A stretch of DNA of 64,000 nt, taken from positions 19,504,784-19,568,783 of the forward strand of contig OZ025268.1 in NCBI GenBank assembly GCA_964019165.1, given 5' to 3'. Shown here in pieces: positions 1-49,689 of this stretch. The notes under the pieces are model-generated. The model was given only the letters and a program-made list of their open reading frames with translations, made no database searches and was not told the origin of the DNA. How positions within the stretch are numbered: the first letter of the stretch is position 1; every line of letters begins with the position of its first letter. Made by a program: the position numbers and the translations under genes. The stretch comes from Mastigias papua. Its lineage: Eukaryota > Cnidaria > Scyphozoa > Rhizostomeae > Mastigiidae.

Positions 1-132
<132 letters not shown>

Positions 133-188
133 CATATTTATTGGTATCATACTGTTGATTAAATTCTAAAAATATGATTAAGTTACAG

Positions 189-10857
<10,669 letters not shown>

Positions 10858-11455
10858 CCAGTACACATATGGCATAAATGCATATTTTTAACTCTAAGCA
10901 CACAAAAACTCTACCAACAACTGCACACACTGCAAAATCACATCATTCCAAAGGTATAACTTGCACTACATATAACCATCCTTGCATACTTGAGCTAAAA
11001 CAGTATTCCTCGCTACGTTACTATGTTTAGACATCATATCTACTGAGGTTTTGATCACTTTTCAATCGCATCCTTGAGTGTTCTACGTAATACGAACTTC
11101 AAGAATGAACCAATCAAAACAGACAAAGAATGTGTTTTAACAATATGGCGCGCGTGCGCGTGAGCATTTAGCATTGTACCCTTGTGGCTATTCTAGCATA
11201 CACGGTAATATCAGCTTGACTTCACATGCAAAATATATACTGAACACGGCTGCTTGTCGCACTACAGAACCGATATAAACTGTGATGCTGTAGACATAGG
11301 AACCAAACTATAGCAAGCCGTAAAGCACACGCACCCTTTTTTCTTTAACAATCAGCTACTTATTACTGAAGTTCGGCGTTCTTGATTTTCCGACAATTTT
11401 AGTCTCAAATGCTCATAAAATTGCTCTTATTTTAAAGATAACTTTTACAAGTACC

Positions 11456-11976
11456 GTAAAATCCCGAATACACGCCCTCCTGCATACTAACGCAAATACC
11501 CTTCCCAATATAATCCCCCCCCCCGAATATAGGAACAAGGCATACAATTGCGATTAAGTGGGTATAGTTAGGAATGAATAAAAACAATGTTTCCAAAGGC
11601 AGCATAAATAAAAACGACCATTATCATACGCTCTGAATATCTTACTTCTTCATAAAAACTTCGAGTACATCAATATTGTTCTTTTTACCCTGCGTGACTT
11701 GTATTTACCTGGAATTTCCATTCCTTTAACTTGCTTCCATACGGCACTGCAATTGTGTACAAAGCCTTCGCATTCACTTTTGCTCTATTTTGAAGCTTTA
11801 AGCATTAAATGTTAGTAATTAGTCTCTCTGATTGGAGACCAAATGATGGATTTGTTGGCATACACAAGTCACCTGTTAACCCAAAAGTCCTTCTAAATAA
11901 GCCCTTTCAAATGCAAGTCCACCAAAAAGTACTCATGAACCTCTATAAGCCAGTGGCTTGTATTCGGGATTTTACG
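11456..11976. mobile_element. MITE with TAAAATCCCGAATACA ends
   Basis: The left end CGTAAAATCCCGAATACACGCC (first 17 bases) is the reverse complement of the right end GTATTCGGGATTTTACG. The interior has C-runs and AAGTCC/AAGCCC blocks, like the related copies at 8078 and 22685. No coding capacity. Confidence 0.65.
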
Positions 11977-13154
11977 CTATTTGAGAAACTAAATGCACTA
12001 TACAGTTTCTACGATAGCCGGCCGGGCTACTATTGACAATACAGGAAAGAATGCTTTTGTTTACTAACATCTTCATCAGAATTTGTTTGCCAAAAGAATG
12101 CTGAGTAGTTGAGTGATTGTGAAAATTCTCATCTGAAGCTGACCACTATCTAGCAGTGTTTCTATTTTCTTCGCAAATCGAACCTCAGCATTCTTATTAA
12201 GCATTTTCTCTTAAAAAAGGAGGAGTGTATGTCATCTGAAAGACAGCAGGCACGAGATAAAATAAACATGAAGCAGTATTCTTCCTCTTCAACTTTGAAA
12301 TTGCATTAATATGCAATTCAAAACATTTTTAAACTTCCCTGATAATGCCAACATGTATGCAAAATAAAGAGTGATAAACAAAACATACAAAAAGTTAATA
12401 AGAATTCATTTACTAGCCAAGGCTGAGACTTGAGCTCACGTCATATTTCTCCAAGAAGTACTGCTCCAATTTCCTTGATGCAGTGCTGTCACTCTAAACC
12501 TAGTTCCGGTCCCATTCAGTATGGAGTACAAAAGCAGCCACAAAATCAGTGCTTACCATACCCATATGCTAAACCTGCCCAAAGCGTTCCATCCTTTTCT
12601 TCTTTCTCGCCTTAAAAGGAGGTTCAAATCAACAGGCGTTGCACATAACAGGACTCTAGAGGCATATAATGTTGTGAAGGGACGTAGAATGATGCAAGAG
12701 ATGTACTAAACAAAAACAACACTCAGATTGCTTCTACCTCACGAGGTGAAGATCTCCCAAACTAAAAAGCTACTCTCTGTCGGATAAGCTCCTCATAGAA
12801 CTACTATTCCTTAGCAGGTTTCTCAAAAAGTTCATCTCATGAAGCCACCCAGAAGTGTCTGTGAGGACCACTTCCAGCGTTTCTTCAGATGCACAGAAAG
12901 TATGCAAGATTGTTTAAAACTGTACAAACTGCAAACTAATTTGTCCCTAAATGTATATCTTGCTTGTCAGAAGAATCGATGATAGTGTTTTTCTAACTTT
13001 ATGTCACTATCAATGCATAACGAAGTACAGAGCACAATATAACACAATATCCTGCAGTCCAAAAACTTACAGTGTCATACGCTACAGTACAAAACTACTA
13101 TGGAAAAGAATGCAGTTCACAAAATGTCTCAACACACAATGAAATAAAGTCAAT

Positions 13155-13510
13155 TACACGTTTTTTTATAAGAAAAATGTTTTTAAGAAAATGTGGCTCA
13201 AAAGGCCAAAATCTTAAGAAAATGTTAAGAAAATCACAAGGCTCAATTTTCAAATTTCATCTATTTTAACGAGCCAGAAATCGGTATTAGCTCATTCTTT
13301 GCAAACTTCAAAACAAAGACTCAAACTTTTCTTAGATAATCCTCGATAGAAAAGATCAACCTTTTTTACGACAAATAATAGTTACCTCTTTTAGCCATTC
13401 TACTACAGTAAAAGTTAAGAACATGTTAAGAAAATCTCAGCTTCAATTTCCGGAAAAGTTAAGAAAATTGAGGCTCAAGCAAAAAGGGGTTTTCCTATAA
13501 AAAATGTGTA
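13155..13510. mobile_element. MITE of the TACACGTTTTTTTATAAGAAA family
   Basis: It starts TACACGTTTTTTTATAAG and ends CTATAAAAAATGTGTA in inverted orientation. Related copies occur at 16447, 28502, 36826 and 51007, with a fragment near 42373. The interior repeats the phrase TTAAGAAAATG several times. Confidence 0.6.
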
Positions 13511-14290
13511 ATTCATTGATAGACAATGGCATAGAGATATACAGCTATCAGTCTGAAGCTAAACAGCTCCCTATTGCTTCACATGGTCAAATTATATCTC
13601 GAAATTTGAAAAGACAATATTATACAAAAGCTATACACCTTGCTCTTAATTCTCGTTCTGCAGCTAACTGGCAACGGATGGCTAATAGGTATCTTTTTAA
13701 AAACGACCTTACGTTGGATTGAGATTGCACCGCGATCTACCTATTAACAACTGAGGAGCTACATAATCAAGAATAGAGACATTTTGTGGCAGCGCACTTG
13801 CAATTTTTTGGAAATCATATCTTGAGGTCTAGCCTCAAAAGTTCGACTTTCCCCAGCAAGAATTCCATTTAGTTAGGAAATATGGCCCTAAGCTACCAGA
13901 TCGAGACATGACACACCGATTTGATTTAAAAGCAATTAACATATTCAAGAGGGCATAGCCGCCAAATAATTGCGAGCTCTAATCTTTCACGTTTTCTCCA
14001 AACCTAACTGACCAATCAGCATGCAAAGTGGGCCTAAATGTGGCTGTAGAGCGCATGTGTGGTAAGGATCCTGCATGATAATTGGTCAATTAGGTTGGGA
14101 GAAAATAGTTCTAATCAAACTCTTAAACACTTAGCGGCTATGCTATTCAAGAGTCAGTTCAAATGAGCATGTTCGAAATAAAAAGAGATCTAGAAAACAA
14201 AACAAGTTGAAAAATGCAAAGAGAGAGCGGGAGCAAAGGAACAAAATAAACTCACAGAAAGGCTGTCTGGAAGGGGTTTTGTAGATAAAC

Positions 14291-30218
<15,928 letters not shown>

Positions 30219-30947
30219 CTTGCAGATATTGATGCACATAGACTGCACAGTACTGTAACCTCGTCACCATATGGAGACCAAACAGTGCAGGAGGTTAACG
30301 AAACTTCGCGAATTCGGGTTCTACGAAGTCTATAGATTTGCGGAATGTTTTTCCGCTAGTAGAGGTACGAAGATAACTTGTTGGTACCCGATTAAAGTTT
30401 GGACTCACGCTGTATGTATTACATTATTTTTCACACCATTAAGTGTTGCTTTCACCCTTTTTTATGTAGCAGACGACGAGAGAACTTTAAATGCTACGGA
30501 AGAGCTGAACTAAATCCGATAATGAATGCTAATGTTCTAAGCCTGTACTCAAAACAAACTGCAACTAGTTTTTGAAGGCATAGACAATGAAGGATTCTCT
30601 CAGAAAGCGACTAGCTTTTGTTCGTACATAGGCGATGGCACATTTAAAGATAGTTTGTAATAACACACATGCATTGTAAGTTCTCGTAGGGCTACCGCTT
30701 TTAGTACAAGCAACCTTGGTTGATGCCTGCCAGACAATTTGGGAGTCGTCGAAATCTTAACTTAAAACTGCATTGTTGTTTAATTGTATTTTTCACTTAA
30801 AAGTGCATCATTAGATCCTTTTTGATGATGTAGAAATATTCTTGAACAGGAGGTCTGTATATTGCATATAATTATTTTGACAATGAGGCAGTGAGAAGCT
30901 TTAGAAAAATCACCTTCTCTAGGTCTATGGAATAACCTGTGGTAAAT
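30219..30947. promoter_or_regulatory. divergent intergenic interval between SARNP and the Hsp40 gene
   Basis: The two start codons point away from each other across 729 bp, so both promoters and 5' UTRs must lie here or be embedded in it. I see no clear TATA box or named motif. A small plus-strand ORF at 30271-30513 occupies part of the interval. Confidence 0.5.
30271..30513 (+). CDS. small ORF with one predicted membrane helix, uncertain
   Basis: An 80-residue ORF begins 53 bp from the SARNP start codon on the opposite strand. The N-terminus is basic (KQCRRLTKLREFGFYEVYRF), and a hydrophobic stretch (HAVCITLFFTPLSVAFTLFY, residues about 49-68) could span a membrane. An acidic end (DDERTLNATEELN) follows. 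The composition is less biased than that of the repeat-derived frames, so a small organelle-type membrane protein is possible. No family was recognised, and the ORF could equally be part of a 5' UTR or chance. Confidence 0.3.
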   Translation: METKQCRRLTKLREFGFYEVYRFAECFSASRGTKITCWYPIKVWTHAVCITLFFTPLSVAFTLFYVADDERTLNATEELN

Positions 30948-41779
<10,832 letters not shown>

Positions 41780-42777
41780 AATTTGAGGACTGGTTGACTT
41801 GCTCGTTGAAAGACTGTAAATATTTCCGAATATGTATTCAAAATAGAATAAGGCATCATTGCACATTATTTCTCGCTTTGTAGTTACAATTATAATTCAG
41901 TTCAAACATATGTTACTAATGAAATCACATGACATTTATAAAGGACTATCCAGAACCTTTTTTCAGTTTGTTCACATAGCTTATGGAAACTAAATCTACT
42001 TGTTTTTTGGACATTTTGTGCTTTAATGAGATCGATTCGTTATGGAAAAAGTCGATTTCATTGTCGATGTTATAATCCTGGGGATCTATGGCAGATAGTT
42101 TCAAACATGGACATGACGGCTGCTTCATATAAATTTTAGGAGTTTTCACTGGTTACGGAATTTCTCATTAAAGGTCACAAAGGTGAGGACACACTTTATG
42201 GCCATGCCCTGCAAATACACTGTTAGAACGTAGGCAAGACACATTTCACAACCCTATAGAGTACCAGTCTCTCCTTGAACAATGTTTTGAGTGGGCCCAA
42301 ACAACTTGGGGAAACTCTTTGATTGTACCGGCCACTACTGGAAAGTATTTGGCCTACTAGGGACTTTTTCCCAGTACACGTTTTTTTATGAACCAAACTT
42401 TCTCCCTTCAGCCTGGCCGTTTCTTAATACTTTGTCAAATCTAGCCTTAAATGTTTCTTTCGTGTTACTTAAAATTCTTGAAATTTCCTATAGCAACAAG
42501 GCAACTATGAGACGAGAAATTGAAGTTTTAGTTAAAAACAGTTGGGAGACAGGTGTTGTTTGTATTTTGGGCGATATGTTGGATCGTTTGGATTCAAAAT
42601 TACACAAATTATGTTCGTCATTTTGTACTTTCGTTATACAAGTAGTTGTGTTATTGATGAACGATGTCTGTGAGAGTTTAATGCATTTCAGTGCAATAGT
42701 AGGGAAATTCAACTGCCTAGGTCATCTTCTAGGAATTACTCATAACTGAAGAAGGGGTTGTTCGCTAATTCCTTTAA
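41780..42777 (+). other. sequence downstream of the Hsp40 stop; MITE piece only
   Basis: An AATAAA overlaps the Hsp40 stop codon (41775-41780). A fragment at 42373-42560 is homologous to 10165-10370 (CTTTCTCCCTTCAGCCTGG, then GACGAGA). The 152-codon frame at 42291-42749 crosses that repeat and is not considered a gene. Confidence 0.5.
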
Positions 42778-45700
42778 GGTGGGGGACTAGTCGAAAATCT
42801 TATATTTTGGAAAAATATTCGATTTTGAGCTGTTTGCATTTTATGGTCTATTGGATATCTGAGATGTGAATTCTAATGCTTGCTGTGGTATTCATTGCTT
42901 TTAAATACTAAAAAAAATACTTTTTACTTAGATTAGGTACAATGTTGCTCTGTTACATCTTCTACTTTTATGCAATATTTAGGCAGTGACAGCTATATTG
43001 TGTTTATAAGAAACCCTATAAACCATATGTTGTTAGAAAGCCCGGAATTTCAAGAATTTGAATCTCCCGCCATTGTCTCCCTTTCATATAAAAATAACGC
43101 TGAAAGTCCTGTTATTCATACTTCTAAGAACAAAGGATAAATCCGCCATTATTGCCAAAGAGAGCTGTGATTGGTCAATTCAAAAAAGGCTGCGTTGTGA
43201 TTGGTTTGTCGTTTTCAGCTGCAAACCGGAAATGATTCAGTAGAGTTACATCGTATCAGAAAGTTGTCAACAAAGTTTCTATTCTGCTACCTTTACAATT
43301 ATAGAGAATACTTGTCCGAGATTTGTAATGGGGAAAACTAAGTTTAAGACTCGCTATTCATTTCGTGGAAGACGAAAACGACAATACAGAAAGCTGCCAA
43401 TCGAAGTTGTTGATGAAACTTTAGCCTCTTACACGCCGGTAGAAGCCACTGACAGGCCAGTTACATCGATCACATCTGCAACTGGTAAGAAAATGGAACT
43501 TCTTGGTTTAGGGGTTTCTCCAGATATGATGGAAATTAAAGCCAATGACATCCCAAAGCCAACAGATTCATTTATGATCGTTCAGATGTCCTCATTAAAC
43601 CGACTTCTTTGTTTTGCTTGTTGTCCCTTATGTAAACAAAGTGGGATAACATTTTCGCTCATGGATGGTAAAGAGATGGGGTTTGCTGTAAAAGGTAAAC
43701 TAGTTTGTAATAGTTGCGAGCAATCCTTTGCTGAATCTTATTTGAGTGAGAGAGTTGGTGGTTCACAATCAAGCAAAGTCCCATTCGAAGTAAATCTAAG
43801 ATCCACATTTGCTTTCATGGGTATTGGTTGTGGTTACAGTGCCATCAGAGATTGGTCAACAGTGATGAATACACCCAGCTATTTGAGTAAGTTGGCTTTT
43901 CAGAGTGCAAAGAGCAACATTATATCTGGTAGCAGGGAGTCTTTTGAGGAGATTTCAAGAAGGTCTGTTGAAAAGATCCGTGAAAGATATGGAGAGCTTG
44001 GCATTGTCCCTGATAAGGATGATGTGTTAGATATTGCTGTATCTTATGATGGGAGTTGGCATCGTCGTGGACATTCATCCCATAATGGCTTAGGGGTTGT
44101 AATTGATCTATTAACAGGTCTCCCAATTGATTTCCAAGTCCTTAGCAATTTCTGTCATCAGTGTTGTAAAGCTCCTGACAAAGATGACCCAAATTATGCT
44201 GAATGGATCTCCAACCATGCTGCAAAATGTAGTAAAAACTATGATGGCTCAGCAAACTCAATGGAGCAGCACTGTGCACTTTTAATTTGGCAGAGGTCTG
44301 TTGCTAAGCATGGTCTTAGATATACTTGTATGCTGTCTGATGGTGACAGTAAATCATATAATTATATTGTTAACGAAAAGGTTTATGGCAATGAAATTTC
44401 AATCAGCAAAGAGGAATGCATAAACCATGTATCAAAAAGGATGGGCACTGCATTAAAAAATCTGAAAGACCAGTGCACTGCTAGAGGGGAACAAATAGGT
44501 GGGAAAGGAAAACTTACTAATGATCTAATTACTAAGATCCAGAACTATTATGGACGTGCAATAAAAGATAACTATGGTGATATGAAAGTAATGAAGCAAC
44601 GAATATTTGCAATACTTTTTCATCTCACTTCCTCAGATAGCACCCCTAGACACATGCACTGTCCTCCTGGTGAAAAGTCATGGTGTTTTTGGAAAAGAGC
44701 TGAAATAAAAAAGGAAACACCTGGGCCTCACAAGGACCATGAGACTGTACCAAATGAAATTGGCAAGAAAATGGTACCAATTTTTCAACGCCTTACTGAG
44801 GATCAATTGCTTCAAAGATGCAGGAGAAACAGGACTCAAAATCCAAATGAATCTTTGCATAATTTAATTTGGCAGTACTGCCCAAAAATTAGGTATGCTG
44901 GGAGAAACTCTGTGGAAGGTGCGACCTGCATGGCTATTTGTCAGTTTTCTCTTGGAGCTACCTTTCGAGAAATGCTGTGCAGGTTTGTTGGGTTAGATCC
45001 AGGGTATTTTCTAGTCCAAGGGTCATTGCAGAAATCCAATGAGAGACTTAAAAAGGCTGAAGAAAAATCAAGTGAAGAAGGAAAAAAGAGAAGGAAGATG
45101 ATTAAGTTCAAAAAGTTAACTAAGATTAAAAAAACTATATCAGATGAAGGACCAACATACAAAGCTGGTGATTTTTGAATGAATAAAGAAGCCTCATTTT
45201 ATTATACTTTTTAAATGGAAAATAAATCCTGAGGAGGTTTAAAGTATCCTAGTTATGGTTAATTTTGTATGATAGGTAGATTGGTGCTTAGACAAGACAC
45301 TACCTTTGAAAATCTATGTCTGAAAACTTTAAAGCCATTTTTCTCACATCTCATTTTTCGCACAATCCCCAACCTTAGTAACACTTTCACTGTGTGGGGA
45401 AAAAGCAATTTTTGCAATCCTATACACCATTGTGAAGCTTATTTCATGGAGAGTACAGGTATCTATGTGATATTTGGTTAAGATTTCCATATAAGGAAAA
45501 CCAGCCCCCAGATCAGTTTGCTAGAATCCGATTTCTAAAAAAGTTGCAAAAAAGTAAATTTTTGAGAAAAATAATTAATTCATGGAAATTTTAACTAGAT
45601 ACCTGTACTCCTTATCAATATAGCTTCAAATTGGTGCTACATTTATATGCCTATCTTGTAAGAACTTTCAGAGAAAGTGTCACTAAGCAACCCAATAAAT

Positions 45701-45854
45701 TTTCTATTGTTTGACCATTGCCATGGCAACAATGCGCCATTTTTAAAATTTTCCTCCAGATTTGAAATTAGGGCATCAATATTACCCTGCTTGCAAATTT
45801 TCAGCTTTCTAGCTATTACTATGGCGAAAATAGGTTTTCGACTAGTCCCCCACC
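42778..45854 (+). mobile_element. Kolobok-like DNA transposon, apparently intact
   Basis: The ends GGTGGGGGACTAGTCGAAAA and their exact reverse complement (20 bp) lie 3077 bp apart. Each is flanked by TTAA (42774-42777 and 45855-45858). TTAA duplication with a long transposase is typical of the Kolobok superfamily; piggyBac also uses TTAA, but the protein here is not piggyBac-like. The element carries one uninterrupted transposase gene. Perfect ends and an intact ORF suggest a recent insertion. Confidence 0.85.
43328..45178 (+). CDS. transposase of the Kolobok / 'Mutator-like transposase domain' type
   Basis: Single-exon, 616 residues, uninterrupted. The first residues are basic (KTKFKTRYSFRGRRKRQYRK), suggesting DNA binding or nuclear targeting. 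A zinc-ribbon-like pair CPLC (residues 99-102) and CNSC (127-130) follows. Candidate catalytic acids of an RNase H-like DDE fold are D241 in SYDGSWHRRG, D338 (or D340) in MLSDGDSKSY and E508 in NPNESLHNLIW. A cysteine/histidine-rich insert (FCHQCC to HAAKCSKNYDGS) sits between the first two, as in metazoan proteins annotated with this domain. The lysine-rich C-terminus (KKRRKMIKFKKLTKIKK) may also bind DNA. AATAAA lies just after the stop (45182). The terminal repeats and TTAA sites around it support a functional transposon. Confidence 0.9.
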   Translation: MGKTKFKTRYSFRGRRKRQYRKLPIEVVDETLASYTPVEATDRPVTSITSATGKKMELLGLGVSPDMMEIKANDIPKPTDSFMIVQMSSLNRLLCFACCPLCKQSGITFSLMDGKEMGFAVKGKLVCNSCEQSFAESYLSERVGGSQSSKVPFEVNLRSTFAFMGIGCGYSAIRDWSTVMNTPSYLSKLAFQSAKSNIISGSRESFEEISRRSVEKIRERYGELGIVPDKDDVLDIAVSYDGSWHRRGHSSHNGLGVVIDLLTGLPIDFQVLSNFCHQCCKAPDKDDPNYAEWISNHAAKCSKNYDGSANSMEQHCALLIWQRSVAKHGLRYTCMLSDGDSKSYNYIVNEKVYGNEISISKEECINHVSKRMGTALKNLKDQCTARGEQIGGKGKLTNDLITKIQNYYGRAIKDNYGDMKVMKQRIFAILFHLTSSDSTPRHMHCPPGEKSWCFWKRAEIKKETPGPHKDHETVPNEIGKKMVPIFQRLTEDQLLQRCRRNRTQNPNESLHNLIWQYCPKIRYAGRNSVEGATCMAICQFSLGATFREMLCRFVGLDPGYFLVQGSLQKSNERLKKAEEKSSEEGKKRRKMIKFKKLTKIKKTISDEGPTYKAGDF

Positions 45855-47886
45855 TTAATTCCAGACGAACTCTTAATCCCTAAGAACAAATGTAACCTTT
45901 AAATTATATTTTGATTATTGGTATCCTGACGTCAGTAGGATGGAGGAATAAAAGCAAATAATAGTAGTGCTATTAGCACGAAATTTAGCGCCTGATGAAG
46001 CCATTATGAAAGTTGAAATATACCAAAGAGACAATTCATAGCCTTTGTTGACCCCGCTCAACTTAAGAGATCGGGGTTATCTGTACCACTCGTCCCCCTC
46101 TCGGTGGGCCTGGTGGCGCCCATAGGAGGTAAAAGTGGCGAGGAAGGAAACTGGAGACTGTTCTAGACTGTCGACGGCTTGGGATGAGTTTCCTCTTGAA
46201 CAGTGCCTCCCCAAACATGGGCGAAAATACTCGGGGGTGCCACACCCCCTCCCCCAACAACTGAAACTTCACAATTCGCTAGCCAATTGAATCCTTTGCC
46301 ATATGACATTTATCGCCCCTGTAATTCTGTTGTTTCAAATATGTTTTGCTATAGATCTCATTTTTCGCAGGGCAATATCCAGTTTCACAGGGCAAAGGTC
46401 TCTGACACCCCTCCCCCCCCAAAGAAGGTATGCTATTTACTCCCCTTTCCCCAACATTCAAAATCGTTTACGTGTTAGACTAACTTTACCTTTTGACAAT
46501 CTTTTATCATTACAGTGCAAGTTGAAAGTTTCCCTTTTCATCTACATGTGAGGATTCTGATGCAGAAATAGCTTGCTTTTCTATGAAAACCATAGCAATC
46601 TACTCTTTTTGAAATTCTAATACTTTTTATTTGCTATCACAATTTCGCAGTTGCGGGGAACAACAACTGACCATTATGATTTGCCATAATTAAAGAAACG
46701 GGATTAATGAATGTCGACTGGATTACTCAATAGCAAGTCTTGTTTTTGGTAAGAACAATGAGTTGTTCTTCTTTAGTAGAGCCTTGCATGTGCTATAATG
46801 CATTCGTTCATTCATATTGTATGAAGTTCGACGTTTTTTTCAAGCCCAAATGTTTACGTTGGATTTTTCAGTTTAGAGGCCACTGTTGCAGGGAGTGGGT
46901 ATAATACTACGTCCAAGGAGGTGTTGGAGCATTTGCCGCAAATCAGAGAGTTAGTACTATTTGTTATAGTGGCGTTGCCGCGGTAAATAACATGGGAGGA
47001 CAAGAGAAGGAGCTGATCTGCCAGTAAACTTCCGGGCCACACCCTTAGCTCTGGTTTTGTCCCTATAGTACTTCTCCCATACATTGCGCTTGCCACTAGC
47101 CACTATAGAGAACTTTGATAATTTTGTGATAGTTATGAGCGCTCGAAATGGCATCATTCAATATCAAAGGTATCTCCAGAACCATCTTTCACCAAAAGTG
47201 GGGGGAGTGGCAATTATCCTCCATACCTCCCATGTCCACGTCACTGACTTGTCCTGCATGAAACCCTCAGTGCACTTCTTGCGGGCAAACTAGATAGGCC
47301 TTGAGAGAAGTGTGCCAAAATAACCAATTCGATTTAGAATCTATCAATCTTTCAGTTTCATCTTGTTTGAAGTTTAAATCGGTGCAATCTGATTTGTCGT
47401 CAAGTTGGCGTTCGTTTTTTTGTATAAGAAGCGCAAAAATGGAGCGAATTAAAAACGATAGTAAAAATGCTGCACATTTGTTAAGAACGTTTTTTCATCC
47501 AGGACTAGAACTTTCCTAGCTTCTTTCATAATGTCAGTACCGAAATTTTCTAAGACTTTCTTAGCGAGAATTATCGGGTTTTTGTAACACTGTAACGAAC
47601 CCAGCATAACTTTCCAATGGAGAATAAACAAAATAAAACTCAATGTATTTCCTCACTTCAAGTATATTCTAAACTCTAAAACTAAATCCACAAAACTTCG
47701 TATTCTAACTCTTCAAACCTCTATCTCTACCACTTCCACCACTAGTCTAATCACGTGACACATAACGCTTTCTACGTTCCTCTCTTCCTCACAACACTGC
47801 AGTGTTAGACAGACTGGCAGACAGCACTACACAACACAACGCTGAAATACATAGATTGTGACAGGAAATCTATGCAATCCGCAGAC

Positions 47887-48576
47887 GTTCCAACCTTTAC
47901 AGTAGGAAAAGCGGGAGATATCACGAGCGCAGCGAGCGAAAAACCGGAGATGGGGGTCTGGGGGGCGGTACGAGCCCCCCAGCGGGGGTCTTAGGGGGCT
48001 CCGCCCCCTAAAAAAATTTTAGCTATTGCATGCCGCTTAGATTAGCTTAAAATGATGAGAAAGGTTATCTCTTATGATGATTTTAACACTGGCAAATGTT
48101 AATAAAATGAAAAATAATATTGTAATGTAAACCAGAAAACTCAGTTTACACACGAAAATACTAAAAATATTAAATATATCATAAAAATTCTAATCTAATA
48201 CAAATTGTGAAGCAGAATGCTGCTTATTATATTGTTTACAGGCACCCTTGAAATTTCTTAAGTAGATCGAAAATTTCCACTGATAGCACTATATATAAAG
48301 TTCAATAGAATCGCCAAACAAAAGACTTGAGCACGCAGAGGCGTGTGAACAATAGAAGTATGCTGTGCAGTGAATAGCGGAGCGTAGTCGTGTAAACTGT
48401 CTGGAAACGGTATGAAAAATAATCAGATATCGTGTAAACGCAGCCCTAATCTTATGCCAGATATTCATTTTCATTAGAAATTTTTTCAAAAAGCGGGAGG
48501 ATTTCAAAATTGTCGGGAGATCGGGAGACGACCTCTGAAACCGGGAGCCTCCCGGTCATACCGGGAGGGTTGGAAC
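47887..48576. mobile_element. non-autonomous element with GTTCCAACC ends
   Basis: The termini GTTCCAACC and GGTTGGAAC lie 690 bp apart. Inside the right end are nested CCGGGAGCCTCCCGG palindromes, and the left part has GGGGGGCGGTACGAGCCCCCC. No coding capacity and no clear target duplication. Confidence 0.5.
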
Positions 48577-49459
48577 ATATGAATCCGAGAAGTCTTCAAG
48601 GTCTCGTTTACGAAAAAGATAATCAGATGCGTTTTTAGGACAAGTGTGAACACCAATTAAATAGAGCAGTTTGAACAGATATGAAAAACAGCTCTGATTA
48701 TGGAGGTAAAAACAAATTGAAATAAACACACAGTAATATGAAAATGGCCCAAGTGACTGCTTGTTTACAAATCAACCTTTACCAGCCACCACTTCTGCAT
48801 AATGTGAAAAGACCAAAGGACTCATAAAACCTTCCCGTATGCATAGTGAAAACATGGCCAACAAATGGCACACTTAGCCATAAGCGTTGTGTTCTGTTAG
48901 AAGGGTGCTATGGTCATAGCCAAGGGACTGTGCGTGCCAAATAAAAGTGGTAAACTTTGCATTGTAAAAAGAGCAGAGTATCTCCATTTGACGTTGCTGG
49001 CTTGAAACAAATCAAAGCTTCTGCTTTAAACTTTTTCGCAAGAGTAAATCTCAACTGCCCATAACAGACCGTTACTTCTCTCGAAATAGACGATTGTTGA
49101 TTTTGTTACTGACAGTTGGTAGACAAAAGATTTCCGCAAGTTAACATTTCATGACATTGGATAGAATTCTCTCACCCGCTGTGTGGATAAAACGGGCTAA
49201 AGCCAAGCTTGGTTTCAGAAATTATTTAATTCAATGCGTCAAACCGAGCTATAGAACCTATTTCGGTTTCAGAGAAGAGGAAGATTGTATGCTTCGGTGG
49301 TGAAATGATGAAGATCACGGAGAGGAAGGCTGACAACTTTTACAAAAATCGCTTTATCGTTTTTATGATGTAGTCATTCACCTTTGAGGAAATCCGTGTG
49401 ACACATGTTTATTGATGGCAACGCCGAATGAAGTATGACTCGTTTTGAAAGTTGTTGTT

Positions 49460-49508
49460 CCCGTTTGTTGCAGCGGTTTCGACATTACGATTGATTCATC
49501 CTCAGATG
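49460..49508 (-). repeat. Penelope-tail-like fragment, degenerate hammerhead core
   Basis: The minus strand reads ATCTGAGGATGAATCAATCG, then a few bases, then GTCGAAACCGC. The CTGAGGA and GAAAC boxes resemble the tail of the Penelope-like element at 4785-4822, but no stable stem II is visible. Confidence 0.35.
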
Positions 49509-49689
49509 CTAAGTGTTACGTTACAAACACAGGACTGATTCGGTGCTTTTGTAATGTGTGAAGAGGAACTGGAATGGTTTGGTTAGAATGCGAGTCACAG
49601 TCCTAGGAATTGGGTAACTGGGTTGTTTTATTGTTGTTGTTCCAGACATATAAAGTACTATTTGCAAAGAGTCTAACGAACTGTCAGAA

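Larger units (their letters stand above)
10858..14290. other. intergenic region between convergent lectin and SARNP 3' ends
   Basis: No coding exon with convincing splice sites or domain content was found. The region holds two MITEs, listed separately, plus AT-rich filler. Both flanking genes end here, so their 3' UTRs and perhaps a tiny last SARNP exon must lie within it. Confidence 0.5.
45859..49689. other. intergenic region between the transposon and the membrane-protein gene
   Basis: No coding exon was recognised. It contains a CTGATGAAGCC repeat fragment near 45993, a C-rich stretch at 46090-46250, and the element at 47887-48576. A Penelope-tail-like piece lies at 49460-49508. The remaining short frames have no recognisable content. 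Confidence 0.5.

Noticed and set aside
13504..13722. 72-codon ORF overlapping the right end of a MITE
   Set aside because: Starts inside the MITE terminus. No homology recognised.
42291..42749. 152-codon plus-strand ORF
   Set aside because: It crosses a dispersed repeat shared with 10165-10370 and shows no domain.
45988..46025. CTGATGA box followed by GAAAG, hammerhead-like
   Set aside because: The spacer cannot form a stem II and no stem I partner is seen.
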